Under the pieces are notes generated by a model. That model ran no database searches. It saw nothing but the letters and a program-made list of their open reading frames with translations, and had not been told where the DNA came from. A stretch of DNA of 43,264 bases from Lachnospiraceae bacterium (GTDB lineage Bacteria > Bacillota > Clostridia > Lachnospirales > Lachnospiraceae). The stretch covers positions 1 to 43,264 of the forward strand of contig JAFOND010000101.1 in NCBI GenBank assembly GCA_017418645.1, read 5' to 3'. The translations under genes and the position numbers were made by a program. Shown here in pieces: positions 25,954-35,014 of this stretch; the stretch's first letter is position 1; every line of letters starts with the position of its first letter.

Positions 25954-27270
25954 ATGAAAAAGATACATTATTTTTTGTTTATGACCATAATAGTTTCGCT
26001 GATGATTCTCGGCCTTATCATTCCTTTAAGACCGGATTATTCGGATACGGAAAAAAGAGAGCTTGCGAAATTCCCGGCTTTTTCAGTTTCCGGTCTTCTG
26101 GACGGATCGTACTTTACGGATATCCAGACCTGGTATACTGACACCTATCCTCTGAGGGAGCCGTTGATCGCCGGAGGAAATACCATAAAACGTCTTTACG
26201 GTCTGCATGATAACGAGATCCATGGGGACGTCGCAAAAGAAGCGGACGAGATTCCCGATGAAGATACGGGCGAAGCAAAGATCATCGAAGCGCCGATAAT
26301 AGAAGAGATTCCGGAAGAAGAGGAACAGGAAGTTTCAGACGAAACCGAGGAGCCGGAGGCAGGCGCGGACGGAACCGTTCATGTTGAGCCGGAGGCTGCG
26401 GGAACCGTATATATCGCAAACAAGAGCGGCTATGAAATGTATTATTTCGCAAAGGAAAACGCGGACTATTACGCATCCATGATAAACACCGTTCGTTCAA
26501 AACTTCCCTCGGATGTTACCGTATATGATCTTCTCGTGCCCACATCCTTCGGTATCATGCTCGACGACGAGATACAGAATTCTCTGGGCGGATCGAATCA
26601 GAAGCAGGCGATGGATTATATCTACGGAAAACTAAATTCCGACGTTAAACAGGTGAATTGTTTTGATATCTTAAGACGCCATAACGGGGAGTACATATAT
26701 TTCAGGACCGATCATCACTGGACGGCGCTGGGAGCATATTACGCATATTTCCAGTTCTGTAAGGAAAAGGGTATAAAGCCCCATGACATTACGGAATATG
26801 AAACAAAGGATTACGAGGGCTTCCTGGGAACATTTTATGCTGCATCAAATAAATCCAAAGAGCTTTCGGATCCCGATACTTTAAAAGTATACATTCCGAT
26901 GGGAACAAATACCATGCATCACATAAGTGCGGAGGGCGAAGAACTTGACTGGCCGATAGTATGCGATGTAAACAATTATTCAGCGGGAAACAAGTACAGT
27001 TGCTTCATAAACGGCGATAACCCGTATTCACAGATCCATAACCCCGAGATACATGACGGCTCGTCCTGCGTCGTAATAAAAGAATCCTTCGGAAACGCCT
27101 TTGTTCCGTTTCTTGTGGACAATTACGAGTACGTTTATGTTATAGACCACAGGTATTATAAGGGGAGCGTGTCATCTCTTATAGAAGAAAAAGGCATAAA
27201 AGACGTGATCTTTGTAAATCATCTTGCTTTCACAAAAGGGTTTATCAACAATATGTTGGGGCTTTTTTAA
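25954..27270 (+). CDS. DHHW-family (AlgJ/AlgX-like) extracellular O-acetylation protein
   Basis: This 438-residue protein has an N-terminal membrane anchor (YFLFMTIIVSLMILGLIIPL) and an extracellular SGNH-like domain. The DHHW motif is at residues 253-256 (FRTDHHWTALGAYYAY), and Ser378 lies in VIKESFGNAFVPFLVDNYEYV. Asp/His/Ser are the expected triad by analogy with AlgJ. Between them and the anchor is an acidic insert of about 60 residues (around residues 90-145) rich in Glu, Asp and Pro, probably a flexible spacer. It follows the MBOAT gene by 10 bp and should be its partner in O-acetyl transfer. Confidence 0.88.
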   Translation: MKKIHYFLFMTIIVSLMILGLIIPLRPDYSDTEKRELAKFPAFSVSGLLDGSYFTDIQTWYTDTYPLREPLIAGGNTIKRLYGLHDNEIHGDVAKEADEIPDEDTGEAKIIEAPIIEEIPEEEEQEVSDETEEPEAGADGTVHVEPEAAGTVYIANKSGYEMYYFAKENADYYASMINTVRSKLPSDVTVYDLLVPTSFGIMLDDEIQNSLGGSNQKQAMDYIYGKLNSDVKQVNCFDILRRHNGEYIYFRTDHHWTALGAYYAYFQFCKEKGIKPHDITEYETKDYEGFLGTFYAASNKSKELSDPDTLKVYIPMGTNTMHHISAEGEELDWPIVCDVNNYSAGNKYSCFINGDNPYSQIHNPEIHDGSSCVVIKESFGNAFVPFLVDNYEYVYVIDHRYYKGSVSSLIEEKGIKDVIFVNHLAFTKGFINNMLGLF

Positions 27271-27298
27271 GATTTTTTTAAAAAAAGCACAAAATGGG

Positions 27299-27327
27299 TT
27301 GATAATTTTCCGAAAAAAAAGTATTAT
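27299..27327 (+). promoter_or_regulatory. Promoter of ftsZ
   Basis: TTGATA (27299-27304) and TATTAT (27322-27327) are spaced by 17 bp, about 78 bp ahead of the ftsZ start. ftsZ may therefore be transcribed independently of the rest of the cluster. Confidence 0.7.
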
Positions 27328-27404
27328 ATAGGACGAATTGTTTAGGGAAAAACGAAGAATACACACATATACGAAAAATACATGTTTAAGAGGAGGAAAA
27401 GACC

Positions 27405-28745
27405 TTGCTGGAGATAGTAACAAACGAGAGTCCTACCGGCGCCAAGATTATCGTTGTGGGCGTAGGCGGGGCAGGTAATAACGCGTTAAACAGAATGATC
27501 GATGCAAACGTGGGCGGCGTTGAATTCATTGCCGTTAACACGGATCAGCAGGCACTTGCGCTCTGTCGCGCAAAGACAACCATCCCCATCGGAGAAAAAT
27601 TAACAAAAGGTCTCGGCGCAGGCGCACAGCCGGAGGTTGGACAGCAGGCAGCCGAAGAGAATTCGGAAGATCTTGCTTCCGCTCTTAAAGGCGCGCAGAT
27701 GGTCTTTGTAACTTGCGGAATGGGCGGCGGTACCGGAACCGGTGCGGCACCCGTCATCGCAAAGATTGCCAGAGAGCAGGGTATCCTTACTGTCGGCGTT
27801 GTAACAAAGCCGTTCAAATTTGAGGGACGCCGCAGAATGACAAACGCATTAAACGGTATCGAGAATCTCCAGGCAAACGTTGATACGCTCATCGTTGTGC
27901 CGAACGAGAGACTTCTTGAGATCGTAGACAGAAAGACAAAGATGCAGGATGCTTTCCGCGTTGCGGACGAAGTTCTTCAGCAGAGTGTTCAGGGCATCAC
28001 TGATCTTATAAATCTTCCGGCACTTGTAAACCTTGACTTCGCGGATGTTAAGACCGTTATGAAGGACAAGGGACTTGCGCATATCGGAATCGGAACGGCT
28101 GAAGGAGACGAAAGAGCTCTTGAGGCGGTTCGTATGGCAGTTGAGAGTCCGCTCCTTGAAACATCCATCGAGGGCGCTTCGGACGTTATCATCAATATCA
28201 CCGGCGGTGATGTTAAGATGACGGACTGCGACGAGATCGGTTCTTATGTTCAGGATCTCACGGGCGAAGATACAAACGTTATCTTCGGCGCAATGGATGA
28301 TGATTCCGAAGATATGAGAGACCGTCTCACGGTTACCATCATTGCTACGGGTATCGACGATCCCATGGACAACACGGCTCCGATAACTGCACCTGCAGCC
28401 GGTACTTCAAGATACGGCTCGGGTCTCAGAAATACGAGAACAACTTCCATCATTCAGAACGGACTTCGCACGGAATCCGTAAGGAATGCGGGACTTTCAC
28501 AGAATACTGCATCATTCAGACCGGTAACACCGCCTGTTTCACAGGCTACGGCACCGATACCGCAGACTCCGGTTACACCGGCAGCATCCGCTCCGGCACC
28601 GCAACCGACACTGCAGACGGAGACGGCATCGCAGGCAACATCAAGCTTTACAACTCAGCTTGGAATAAACAGACCGCCTCAGCCGACACCGACAAATGAG
28701 AAGGACATCAAGATTCCGGACTTTCTGAAAAACGCAAAGAAATAA
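27405..28745 (+). CDS. ftsZ: Cell division protein FtsZ
   Basis: This tubulin-like GTPase forms the Z-ring. The 446-residue product has the nucleotide-binding GVGGAGNNA near residue 20, the tubulin signature GGGTGTG (residues 107-113), and the T7-loop region [11 protein letters not shown]. The C-terminal third is a low-complexity Pro/Thr/Ala/Gln linker. The C-terminal peptide [14 protein letters not shown] is the docking site for FtsA/SepF-type partners. Translation starts at TTG 27405, preceded by AGAGGAGG at the right distance; no ATG or GTG occurs in frame ahead of the conserved core. Confidence 0.97.
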   Translation: MLEIVTNESPTGAKIIVVGVGGAGNNALNRMIDANVGGVEFIAVNTDQQALALCRAKTTIPIGEKLTKGLGAGAQPEVGQQAAEENSEDLASALKGAQMVFVTCGMGGGTGTGAAPVIAKIAREQGILTVGVVTKPFKFEGRRRMTNALNGIENLQANVDTLIVVPNERLLEIVDRKTKMQDAFRVADEVLQQSVQGITDLINLPALVNLDFADVKTVMKDKGLAHIGIGTAEGDERALEAVRMAVESPLLETSIEGASDVIINITGGDVKMTDCDEIGSYVQDLTGEDTNVIFGAMDDDSEDMRDRLTVTIIATGIDDPMDNTAPITAPAAGTSRYGSGLRNTRTTSIIQNGLRTESVRNAGLSQNTASFRPVTPPVSQATAPIPQTPVTPAASAPAPQPTLQTETASQATSSFTTQLGINRPPQPTPTNEKDIKIPDFLKNAKK

Positions 28746-28754
28746 TTTTTAATG

Positions 28755-28789
28755 ATAGCCTTCGTAAAGATGATTTACGAAGGCTATTT
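28755..28789 (+). terminator. Hairpin terminator after ftsZ
   Basis: A perfect 14-bp stem (ATAGCCTTCGTAAA, 28755-28768, with 28774-28787) has a 5-nt loop and starts 9 bp after the ftsZ stop. The following T tract is short and broken (TTGACTTT), so termination may be incomplete. The hairpin could also protect the ftsZ mRNA 3' end. Confidence 0.65.
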
Positions 28790-28811
28790 GACTTTAAGGG
28801 GGGATAATAAT

Positions 28812-30410
28812 ATGAAAATTACATTCATCGGAGCAGATCATGAGGTAACGGGAAGCTGTCACTTTGTTGAAGTGGGTGACAAGAAATTTCTTGTAGACTG
28901 CGGAATGCAACAGGGACCGGACATCTATCAGAACCAGGATATACCGGTAAACTCCGCCGAGATCGACTATGTTTTTATAACACATGCTCATATCGATCAC
29001 TCCGGACTGTTACCGCTTTTGTACAGTCACGGCTTCCGCGGAAAGGTATATGCCACAGCGGCAACCTGTGAACTCTGCGACATCATGTTAAAGGATTCCG
29101 CACACATACAGGAATCTGAAGCAGAATGGAGAAACAGAAAGGCAAAGCGTGCCGGAAATACGGAGATAGTTCCGCTTTACGGAATTGATGATGCGGTAGG
29201 TGTACTTGAGCATTTTGTACCCTGTTCATATCATGAAACCGTTGAAATCTGTCCGGAGATTACGATCAAATTTAACGATGCCGGCCATCTTCTCGGTTCG
29301 GCATTTATAGAGGTATGGCTTACGGAAGGAAACGAAAAGAGAAAGATCGTCTTTTCGGGAGACCTCGGAAACGGCAATCATCCCCTCATTAAGAATCCCG
29401 AATTTCCGGAAGATGCGGATTACGTCCTTATAGAGTCCACATACGGAGTAAGGACCCATGCCGCTCCCCAGGATTTTGCGGCAGCACTTGCAAAAGAGAT
29501 AGAAAAGACCTTAAAAGGCGGTGGAAACCTTGTAATTCCTGCGTTTTCCGTAGGACGTACACAGGAGATATTATACTTTATCCGCCGTATAAAAGAAGAA
29601 AAAATGATCCCGGATCTTCCGGATTTCGATGTATATATGGATAGTCCGCTGGCTGTTGAAGCGACTCATGTTTTTAAAGAAAACATTTCCGAATGCTTTG
29701 ATCAGGAAGCTCTTTCCCTTGTACAGGCGGGAAAGAACCCCATCGGTTTTCCGGGATTAAAGGTTGCGGTATCATCCGACGAATCACGCCGCATAAATAC
29801 GGACATGAAGCCGAAGGTAATAATCTCCGCGTCGGGTATGTGCGAAGCCGGACGAATCAGACATCACTTAAAGCACAACCTCTGGCGAAAAGAAAGTACC
29901 ATAATCTTTGTCGGCTATCAGGTTCCGGGAACCCTGGGCTTTTCGCTTCTTAACGGAGCTCAGGAAGTAAGGATGTTCGGGGAAGATGTTACGGTATGCG
30001 CAAATATTACCCAGCTTCCGGGAATATCGGGACATGCGGACGAACCTCATCTTAAGGAATGGCTTTCGCATTTCAAGAAGAAGCCGGAAAACGTGTTTGT
30101 TGTACACGGAGACGATGAGGGATGTGAGGCTTTTGCCAGCAAGGTAAGAGAGGAACTACGTTTCCCGGCATACGCGCCGTATTCGGGAGACAGTTTCGAC
30201 CTCATAACAGGGGAACAGATTGCTCAGGGAAGCCGCGAGAAGAAGCCGAAACCTTCAAACCTTCGCGCATCTTCAAATGTATTTGCAAGACTGCTTGCCG
30301 CGGGACAGAGACTCATGCACGTTATAAATGCCTGCGAAGGCATGGCAAACAAGGATCTCGGAAAGTTCGCGGATCAGATAAATGCACTCTCGGATAAGTG
30401 GGAGAGATAA
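28812..30410 (+). CDS. MBL-fold/beta-CASP metallo-hydrolase, predicted ribonuclease
   Basis: From the ATG at 28812, preceded by AAGGGGGG, the product has 532 residues. The metallo-beta-lactamase motif is HAHIDH (His58, His60, Asp62, His63). Further metal ligands lie in NDAGHLLGSAF and FSGDLGN. The beta-CASP motifs are VLIESTYG, IPAFSVGRTQEIL, and ISASGMCEAGRIRHHLKHNL, followed by ISGHADEPHLKEW and VVHGDDEGCEAFA (RMMBL). This is the CPSF73-like family of RNA endo/exonucleases, common in bacteria besides RNase J. It is cytosolic and its RNA target is unknown. A frame from 28752 overlaps the ftsZ hairpin and is not used. Confidence 0.9.
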   Translation: MKITFIGADHEVTGSCHFVEVGDKKFLVDCGMQQGPDIYQNQDIPVNSAEIDYVFITHAHIDHSGLLPLLYSHGFRGKVYATAATCELCDIMLKDSAHIQESEAEWRNRKAKRAGNTEIVPLYGIDDAVGVLEHFVPCSYHETVEICPEITIKFNDAGHLLGSAFIEVWLTEGNEKRKIVFSGDLGNGNHPLIKNPEFPEDADYVLIESTYGVRTHAAPQDFAAALAKEIEKTLKGGGNLVIPAFSVGRTQEILYFIRRIKEEKMIPDLPDFDVYMDSPLAVEATHVFKENISECFDQEALSLVQAGKNPIGFPGLKVAVSSDESRRINTDMKPKVIISASGMCEAGRIRHHLKHNLWRKESTIIFVGYQVPGTLGFSLLNGAQEVRMFGEDVTVCANITQLPGISGHADEPHLKEWLSHFKKKPENVFVVHGDDEGCEAFASKVREELRFPAYAPYSGDSFDLITGEQIAQGSREKKPKPSNLRASSNVFARLLAAGQRLMHVINACEGMANKDLGKFADQINALSDKWER

Positions 30411-30431
30411 GCGGAGTCCGCAATAGACTGA

Positions 30432-30464
30432 AGTTAAGATTCCTCACATTCGTTCGGAATGACA
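30432..30464 (-). repeat. Short interspersed repeat, copy A
   Basis: Read on the minus strand this copy runs TGTCATTCCGAACG, then AATGT, then GAGGAATCTTAACT. It is the first of three near-identical intergenic copies (others at 32282 and 41102), and the only inverted one. A short stem ATTCC/GGAAT encloses a GAACG...GTGA loop. It lies between the beta-CASP gene and the aminopeptidase gene, about 30 bp ahead of the latter's start. Confidence 0.85.
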
Positions 30465-30490
30465 ATAACAGTAAAAGGAAGTAAAGAAAT

Positions 30491-32278
30491 ATGACCATCA
30501 ATGAACGTATAACCGCATTTAGATCCGAAATGCAAAAGGAAGGTATAAATGCCTATATCATACCCATGGCGGATTATCACACAAGCGAATATGTGGGTGA
30601 CTTTTTTAAGGGTGTTGAATACATGTCCGGCTTTACAGGCACGAACGCAACCGTTGTGGTAACGGAAAAAGAATGCGGCCTCTGGACGGACGGAAGATAT
30701 TTTATACAGGCGGAAAGAGAAATAAAGGGCTCGGAAGTTAAGCTCTTTAAGATGGAAGTTGAAGGATATCCGACTGTTGAAGAATACCTGGAAAAAGAAC
30801 TTCCGGAAAACGGTGTGATAGGCTTTGACGGCAGAGTACAGAGCATTGAACTTGCGGAAAAATATGCCGCCGTTGCAACGAAAAAGAAGGGAAAGGTAAA
30901 GTGTGAGGAAGATCTTCTCGAACGCGTATGGGAAGACCGTCCGGAAATATCCCATACAAAGACCTGGATCCTCGATGTTAAATATGCGGGGAAGACCGCT
31001 AAAGAAAAGCTTGATGAAGTCCGTAAACTGATGAAGGATCAAAAATGTGAAGGACATATTCTTTCATCTCTTTATGATATCGCATGGCTTTTGAATCTCC
31101 GTGCGGATGATGTGGAAAACGTGCCGGTATTCCTGTCTTATATGTACATCACAAAAGACGGCGCAACCCTTTATATTCAGGATGCAGCGATAGATGATGA
31201 TACCGTTTTGTATCTTAAGGAAAACGGTGTTTCGGTTTCATCATATGATGCGATCTATGAGGATTTAAAGAGCATTAAGGAGGAGGCGGTTCTTCTTGAC
31301 GATAAGACCGTAAATTATAATCTTTACCATGCTCTCCCGAAGAATGTTTCCGTTCTTAAGGCGGCAAATCCCACCAATGTTTTAAAGACCGTAAAGAATG
31401 AAACGGAACTTAAGAACACAAGGGAAGCGCACATAAAAGACGGCGTTGCCGTAACAAAATTCATATATTGGTTAAAGCAGAACATAGGAAAGATCGATAT
31501 CGACGAACTTTCCGCGGCTGAGTATCTTTTTGAAAGAAGAAAGGAGCAGGAAGGTTTTCTTGATCTTTCTTTCGAAACGATATGCGCATACGGTCCCAAT
31601 GCTGCGATGATGCATTATTCCGCAACACCGGAGAGCTTTTCGAAGGTTGAACCGGAGGGATTTCTGCTTGTGGATTCCGGCGGACATTATCTTGAAGGAA
31701 CAACGGATATCACGAGAACCATTGTTGTGGGTCCCCTTACGGACAAGATGAAGGAATATTTCACGGTGACGCTCCGCTCGCATATCCGTCTTGCAGCCGC
31801 AAAATTCCTTGAAGGATGTATCGGTCAGAACCTTGATATTTTAGCGCGCGGTCCCGTATGGGATATGGGCCTCGATTACAGATGCGGCACCGGACACGGA
31901 GTGGGACATATATTAAATGTTCATGAAGGTCCCCAGGCTTTTCGCTGGAGAGTGATCGATGAAGGAAAAGTATGGCCGCTTAAGCCGGGCATGATAACGA
32001 CGGATGAACCCGGTCTTTATATTGAGGACGAGTTCGGTATAAGACATGAGAATGAGCTTATCTGTGTGCTTGACGAAAAGACGGAATACGGACAGTATCT
32101 TAGTTTTGAAAACATCACCATGGCACCGCTGGATCTTGATGCGGTGATACCGGAGATGCTTACCGAATACGAAAAGAAATATTTAAACGCTTACCATAAA
32201 AAAGTATATGAGACTCTTTCCCCGAGACTTACGGAGGAGGAGAGAGTGTGGTTAAAAAACGCTACAAGGGAGATCTAA
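30491..32278 (+). CDS. Xaa-Pro aminopeptidase (M24B family)
   Basis: This 595-residue cytosolic metallopeptidase removes N-terminal residues preceding proline. It has two creatinase-like N-terminal domains (ITAFRSEMQKEGINAYIIP, SEYVGDFFKGVEYMSGFTGTNA, LWTDGRYFIQAEREI) and a C-terminal pita-bread domain. Metal ligands expected for M24 are visible: Asp in LLVDSGGHYLEGTTDITRT, His in GTGHGVGHILNVHEGPQ, Glu in TTDEPGLYIEDEFGIRHENE, and Glu in YLSFENITMAP. The three-domain length of about 600 matches eukaryote-like XPNPEP1-type enzymes found in many Firmicutes. An AAAGGAAG site precedes the ATG. Confidence 0.95.
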   Translation: MTINERITAFRSEMQKEGINAYIIPMADYHTSEYVGDFFKGVEYMSGFTGTNATVVVTEKECGLWTDGRYFIQAEREIKGSEVKLFKMEVEGYPTVEEYLEKELPENGVIGFDGRVQSIELAEKYAAVATKKKGKVKCEEDLLERVWEDRPEISHTKTWILDVKYAGKTAKEKLDEVRKLMKDQKCEGHILSSLYDIAWLLNLRADDVENVPVFLSYMYITKDGATLYIQDAAIDDDTVLYLKENGVSVSSYDAIYEDLKSIKEEAVLLDDKTVNYNLYHALPKNVSVLKAANPTNVLKTVKNETELKNTREAHIKDGVAVTKFIYWLKQNIGKIDIDELSAAEYLFERRKEQEGFLDLSFETICAYGPNAAMMHYSATPESFSKVEPEGFLLVDSGGHYLEGTTDITRTIVVGPLTDKMKEYFTVTLRSHIRLAAAKFLEGCIGQNLDILARGPVWDMGLDYRCGTGHGVGHILNVHEGPQAFRWRVIDEGKVWPLKPGMITTDEPGLYIEDEFGIRHENELICVLDEKTEYGQYLSFENITMAPLDLDAVIPEMLTEYEKKYLNAYHKKVYETLSPRLTEEERVWLKNATREI

Positions 32279-32281
32279 CCC

Positions 32282-32313
32282 TGTCATTTTGAACGCAGTG
32301 AGGAATCTTAACT
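32282..32313 (+). repeat. Short interspersed repeat, copy B
   Basis: This copy reads TGTCATTTTGAACG, then CAGT, then GAGGAATCTTAACT, between the aminopeptidase stop and the polA start (32336). The stem ATTTT/GGAAT keeps pairing through two G-U pairs where copy A has C-G. Confidence 0.85.
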
Positions 32314-32335
32314 ATCGGCACGGGGCATTTATAAC

Positions 32336-34978
32336 ATGAATAAACTTCTGCTTATCGACGGACACAGCATTTTAAACCGGGCGTATTACGGCGTTCCCGA
32401 CCTTACAAACAGCGAAGGAAAGCATACGAACGCAATCTACGGTTTTTTAAATATGCTGTTTAAATATCTTGATACTGAAAAGCCGACGCACCTTCTGGTT
32501 GCGTTTGATACCGGTGCGCCCACTTTCAGGCATGAGATGTTTTCCGAATATAAAGGTACAAGAAAGCCCATGGATCCCGAACTTCGAGAGCAGGTTCCCA
32601 TCATGCAGGATCTTCTTACCGCCATGAATATCCCGATAGTAAAAAAAGAAGGATATGAGGCGGACGATATCCTCGGAACGATCTCACATGAAGCGGAAGA
32701 AAAAGGGTTTCTTGTTACGATCATGTCCGGAGACCGCGACATGCTTCAGCTTGCCACGGACAATATAAAGATAAGTATCCCGAAAACAAAAAGAACGGGA
32801 ACGGAAATAGAAGATTATTTTGCAAAGGATGTTCTTTCCGTTAAGGGAGTGACACCCGAAGAATTTATTGACGTTAAGGCACTTATGGGTGATTCATCGG
32901 ATAATATTCCGGGGGTTCCCGGAATCGGAGAAAAGACGGCGACGGCAATAATACAAAAGTATCATAACATCGAGACTGCCCATGAAAATGCCGAGGAACT
33001 AAAGCCTCCCAGGGCTTCAAAAAATATTGTCGAGTTCTATGATCAGGCTGTTCTTTCAAAGAAACTTGCCATAATAGATATCCATGCAAAACTTGATTAT
33101 TCTTTGAACGATGCGGTTATGTCCAACCCGTTTACGGATGAGGCATACGACTTTTGCAAGGAACTTGAACTTAAAAGTCTGCTCCCGCGATTTGAAAAGA
33201 AGGCGGAGAATAAAAATGCGGAATCGGGATTTAAGACATTTGAAGAATTTTCGGAATTCGAAAAAGAAGTTAGATCTCTTTCCGAAGGAAGACCGGTTAT
33301 GGGATTTTCTGTCGGAAGGATAGAAAAAAGATGTGATGCAATAAGCGTTTCGGACGGCGAAAAGACACTTCTTTTTAAGAACGGGTCGGGAATGGAAAAA
33401 GATTTTTCCGGTGAATTCTTCTCTCTTTTAAACGGTCTTTTAAAAGACAAAAAGAAATTATCGGGACGTGATATAAAAGAAGATTTAAAAGAACTTCCGG
33501 AAGCGGGATATGAAAACATTGATGACGTATCTCTTATGGCGTACCTTTTAAATCCTCTTTCGGAGGAATATCCTTCGGATGATATCGCGCGCACATATCT
33601 TGCCGAAACCATTCCGTCTTTTACGGATCTTTTTGGAAAGACAAAAGGAGAGAAAGCGTTTAAGGAAAATCCGGAAGGATTCTTCAGATATCTCTGTTTT
33701 GAAAGCTATGTTTCGGCGCGATCCGTTGAAAAACTGAAAGAAGCTCTTAAAGACACCGGCATGCTTTCTCTTTATGAAGAGATTGAACTGCCTCTCTGCT
33801 TTACCCTTTCCGATATGGAGAAAGAGGGTATAGAGATGGATAAGGCCGCGCTCCTTTCATTCGGAGAGAAGCTTTCCGTTTCCATAAAAGAACTTGAAAA
33901 GAAGATATATGACGAAGCGGGAGAAGAGTTTAACATTAATTCTCCGAAACAGCTGGGAGAGATTCTTTTCAGAAAGATGCAGCTTCCCAACGGAAAGAAA
34001 ACAAAGACGGGATACTCCACGGCGGCGGATGTGCTCGAAGAGCTTGCGCCCATGTATCCCATCGTGTCCGATATACTTTCTTACAGGCAGTATACAAAGT
34101 TGAGGTCCACATATGTCGAAGGACTTTCGGAATGTGTGTCGGAAGACAGAAGAGTCCGTTCAACCTTTAAACAGACCGTAACCGCAACGGGAAGAATATC
34201 GAGTACGGATCCGAACCTCCAGAACATTCCCATCCGTATGGAACTTGGAAAAGAGATAAGAAAGGTCTTCTATCCGAAGGAAGGATATGTATTTCTGGAT
34301 GCGGATTATTCACAGATAGAACTTCGTGTTCTTGCGCATCTTTCAAAGGATCCGGGTCTTATTGAGGCATATAAGGAAGGGAAAGACATACATGCAAGCA
34401 CGGCATCGAAAGTCTTCCACATTCCGTTCGAAGACGTTACGGAACTTGACAGAAGAAGAGCAAAGGCAGTTAACTTCGGTATTGTTTACGGCATATCCGC
34501 TTTCGGCCTTGCCAAAGACATACATATGTCGAATGCGGAAGCAAAGGCATATATAGAGGATTATTTCGCGGCCTATCCGGTTTTGCATAAATACCTTGAG
34601 GATCTGAAAAAAGATGCTAAAGAAAAGGGCTATGCCATTACTCTTTTCGGAAGAAGAAGGCCGGTGCCGGAGCTTAATTCAGGGAATTTTATGCAGCGCC
34701 AGTTCGGAGAAAGAGTCGCAATGAATTCTCCGATCCAGGGAAGCGCGGCGGACATAATAAAGATCGCAATGATAAAGGTGCATGACAGATTAAAGGCCGA
34801 AGGGCTTTCATCAAAACTGCTCCTCCAGGTTCATGACGAATTATTGATCGAAACGAAGATCGAAGAAAAAGAAAAGGTGCTTAAGATCATGAAAGAAGAG
34901 ATGGAAAACGCGGTGGAGCTTCTTGTTCCGCTGACCGTGGACGTTCATGAGGGAAGCACGTGGTTTGACGCAAAATAG
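32336..34978 (+). CDS. polA: DNA polymerase I
   Basis: This 880-residue family A polymerase has an N-terminal 5'-3' exonuclease domain (residues 1-290: LLLIDGHSILNRAYYG, GYEADDILGTI, MSGDRDMLQL, ALMGDSSDNIPGVPGIGEKTA) and a C-terminal polymerase domain. Polymerase motif A is DADYSQIELRVLAHLS (about residue 653), the O-helix RRRAKAVNFGIVYG is about 702, and motif C is LLQVHDELLIE (about 831). The middle 3'-5' exonuclease domain has lost the DxE metal motif (GFSVGR where FDTET is expected), so proofreading is probably absent, as in Bacillus and Thermus enzymes. It acts in Okazaki fragment maturation and repair. Confidence 0.97.
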   Translation: MNKLLLIDGHSILNRAYYGVPDLTNSEGKHTNAIYGFLNMLFKYLDTEKPTHLLVAFDTGAPTFRHEMFSEYKGTRKPMDPELREQVPIMQDLLTAMNIPIVKKEGYEADDILGTISHEAEEKGFLVTIMSGDRDMLQLATDNIKISIPKTKRTGTEIEDYFAKDVLSVKGVTPEEFIDVKALMGDSSDNIPGVPGIGEKTATAIIQKYHNIETAHENAEELKPPRASKNIVEFYDQAVLSKKLAIIDIHAKLDYSLNDAVMSNPFTDEAYDFCKELELKSLLPRFEKKAENKNAESGFKTFEEFSEFEKEVRSLSEGRPVMGFSVGRIEKRCDAISVSDGEKTLLFKNGSGMEKDFSGEFFSLLNGLLKDKKKLSGRDIKEDLKELPEAGYENIDDVSLMAYLLNPLSEEYPSDDIARTYLAETIPSFTDLFGKTKGEKAFKENPEGFFRYLCFESYVSARSVEKLKEALKDTGMLSLYEEIELPLCFTLSDMEKEGIEMDKAALLSFGEKLSVSIKELEKKIYDEAGEEFNINSPKQLGEILFRKMQLPNGKKTKTGYSTAADVLEELAPMYPIVSDILSYRQYTKLRSTYVEGLSECVSEDRRVRSTFKQTVTATGRISSTDPNLQNIPIRMELGKEIRKVFYPKEGYVFLDADYSQIELRVLAHLSKDPGLIEAYKEGKDIHASTASKVFHIPFEDVTELDRRRAKAVNFGIVYGISAFGLAKDIHMSNAEAKAYIEDYFAAYPVLHKYLEDLKKDAKEKGYAITLFGRRRPVPELNSGNFMQRQFGERVAMNSPIQGSAADIIKIAMIKVHDRLKAEGLSSKLLLQVHDELLIETKIEEKEKVLKIMKEEMENAVELLVPLTVDVHEGSTWFDAK

Positions 34979-34998
34979 TTTTTAAATTGTTTGGGGAA

Positions 34999-35007
34999 TG
35001 GTATAAT
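34999..35007 (+). promoter_or_regulatory. Extended -10 promoter next to the coaE-ftsA start
   Basis: TGGTATAAT combines a consensus TATAAT (35002-35007) with an extended -10 TG. It ends 7 bp before the ATG at 35015, so transcription would begin at, or within a base or two of, the start codon. No Shine-Dalgarno sequence is present at the right distance. No good -35 is seen; extended -10 promoters need it less. Confidence 0.55.
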
Positions 35008-35014
35008 AAACGCT

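Noticed and set aside
27261..27288. AT-only hairpin at the end of the DHHW gene as a terminator
   Set aside because: The stem is T/A-rich with only terminal GC pairs, and no T run follows on the plus strand. It may slow transcription but does not qualify as a rho-independent terminator.
30434..31057. 207-codon minus-strand frame ending in IPNECEES
   Set aside because: It is a shadow of the aminopeptidase gene, and its end is a translation of the interspersed repeat. No ribosome site or family resemblance.
34991..35014. TTG at 34991 as start of the CoaE-FtsA fusion
   Set aside because: No ribosome site, adds eight residues (MGNGIINA) not expected before the CoaE start MKFYGITGG, and overlaps the extended -10 element.
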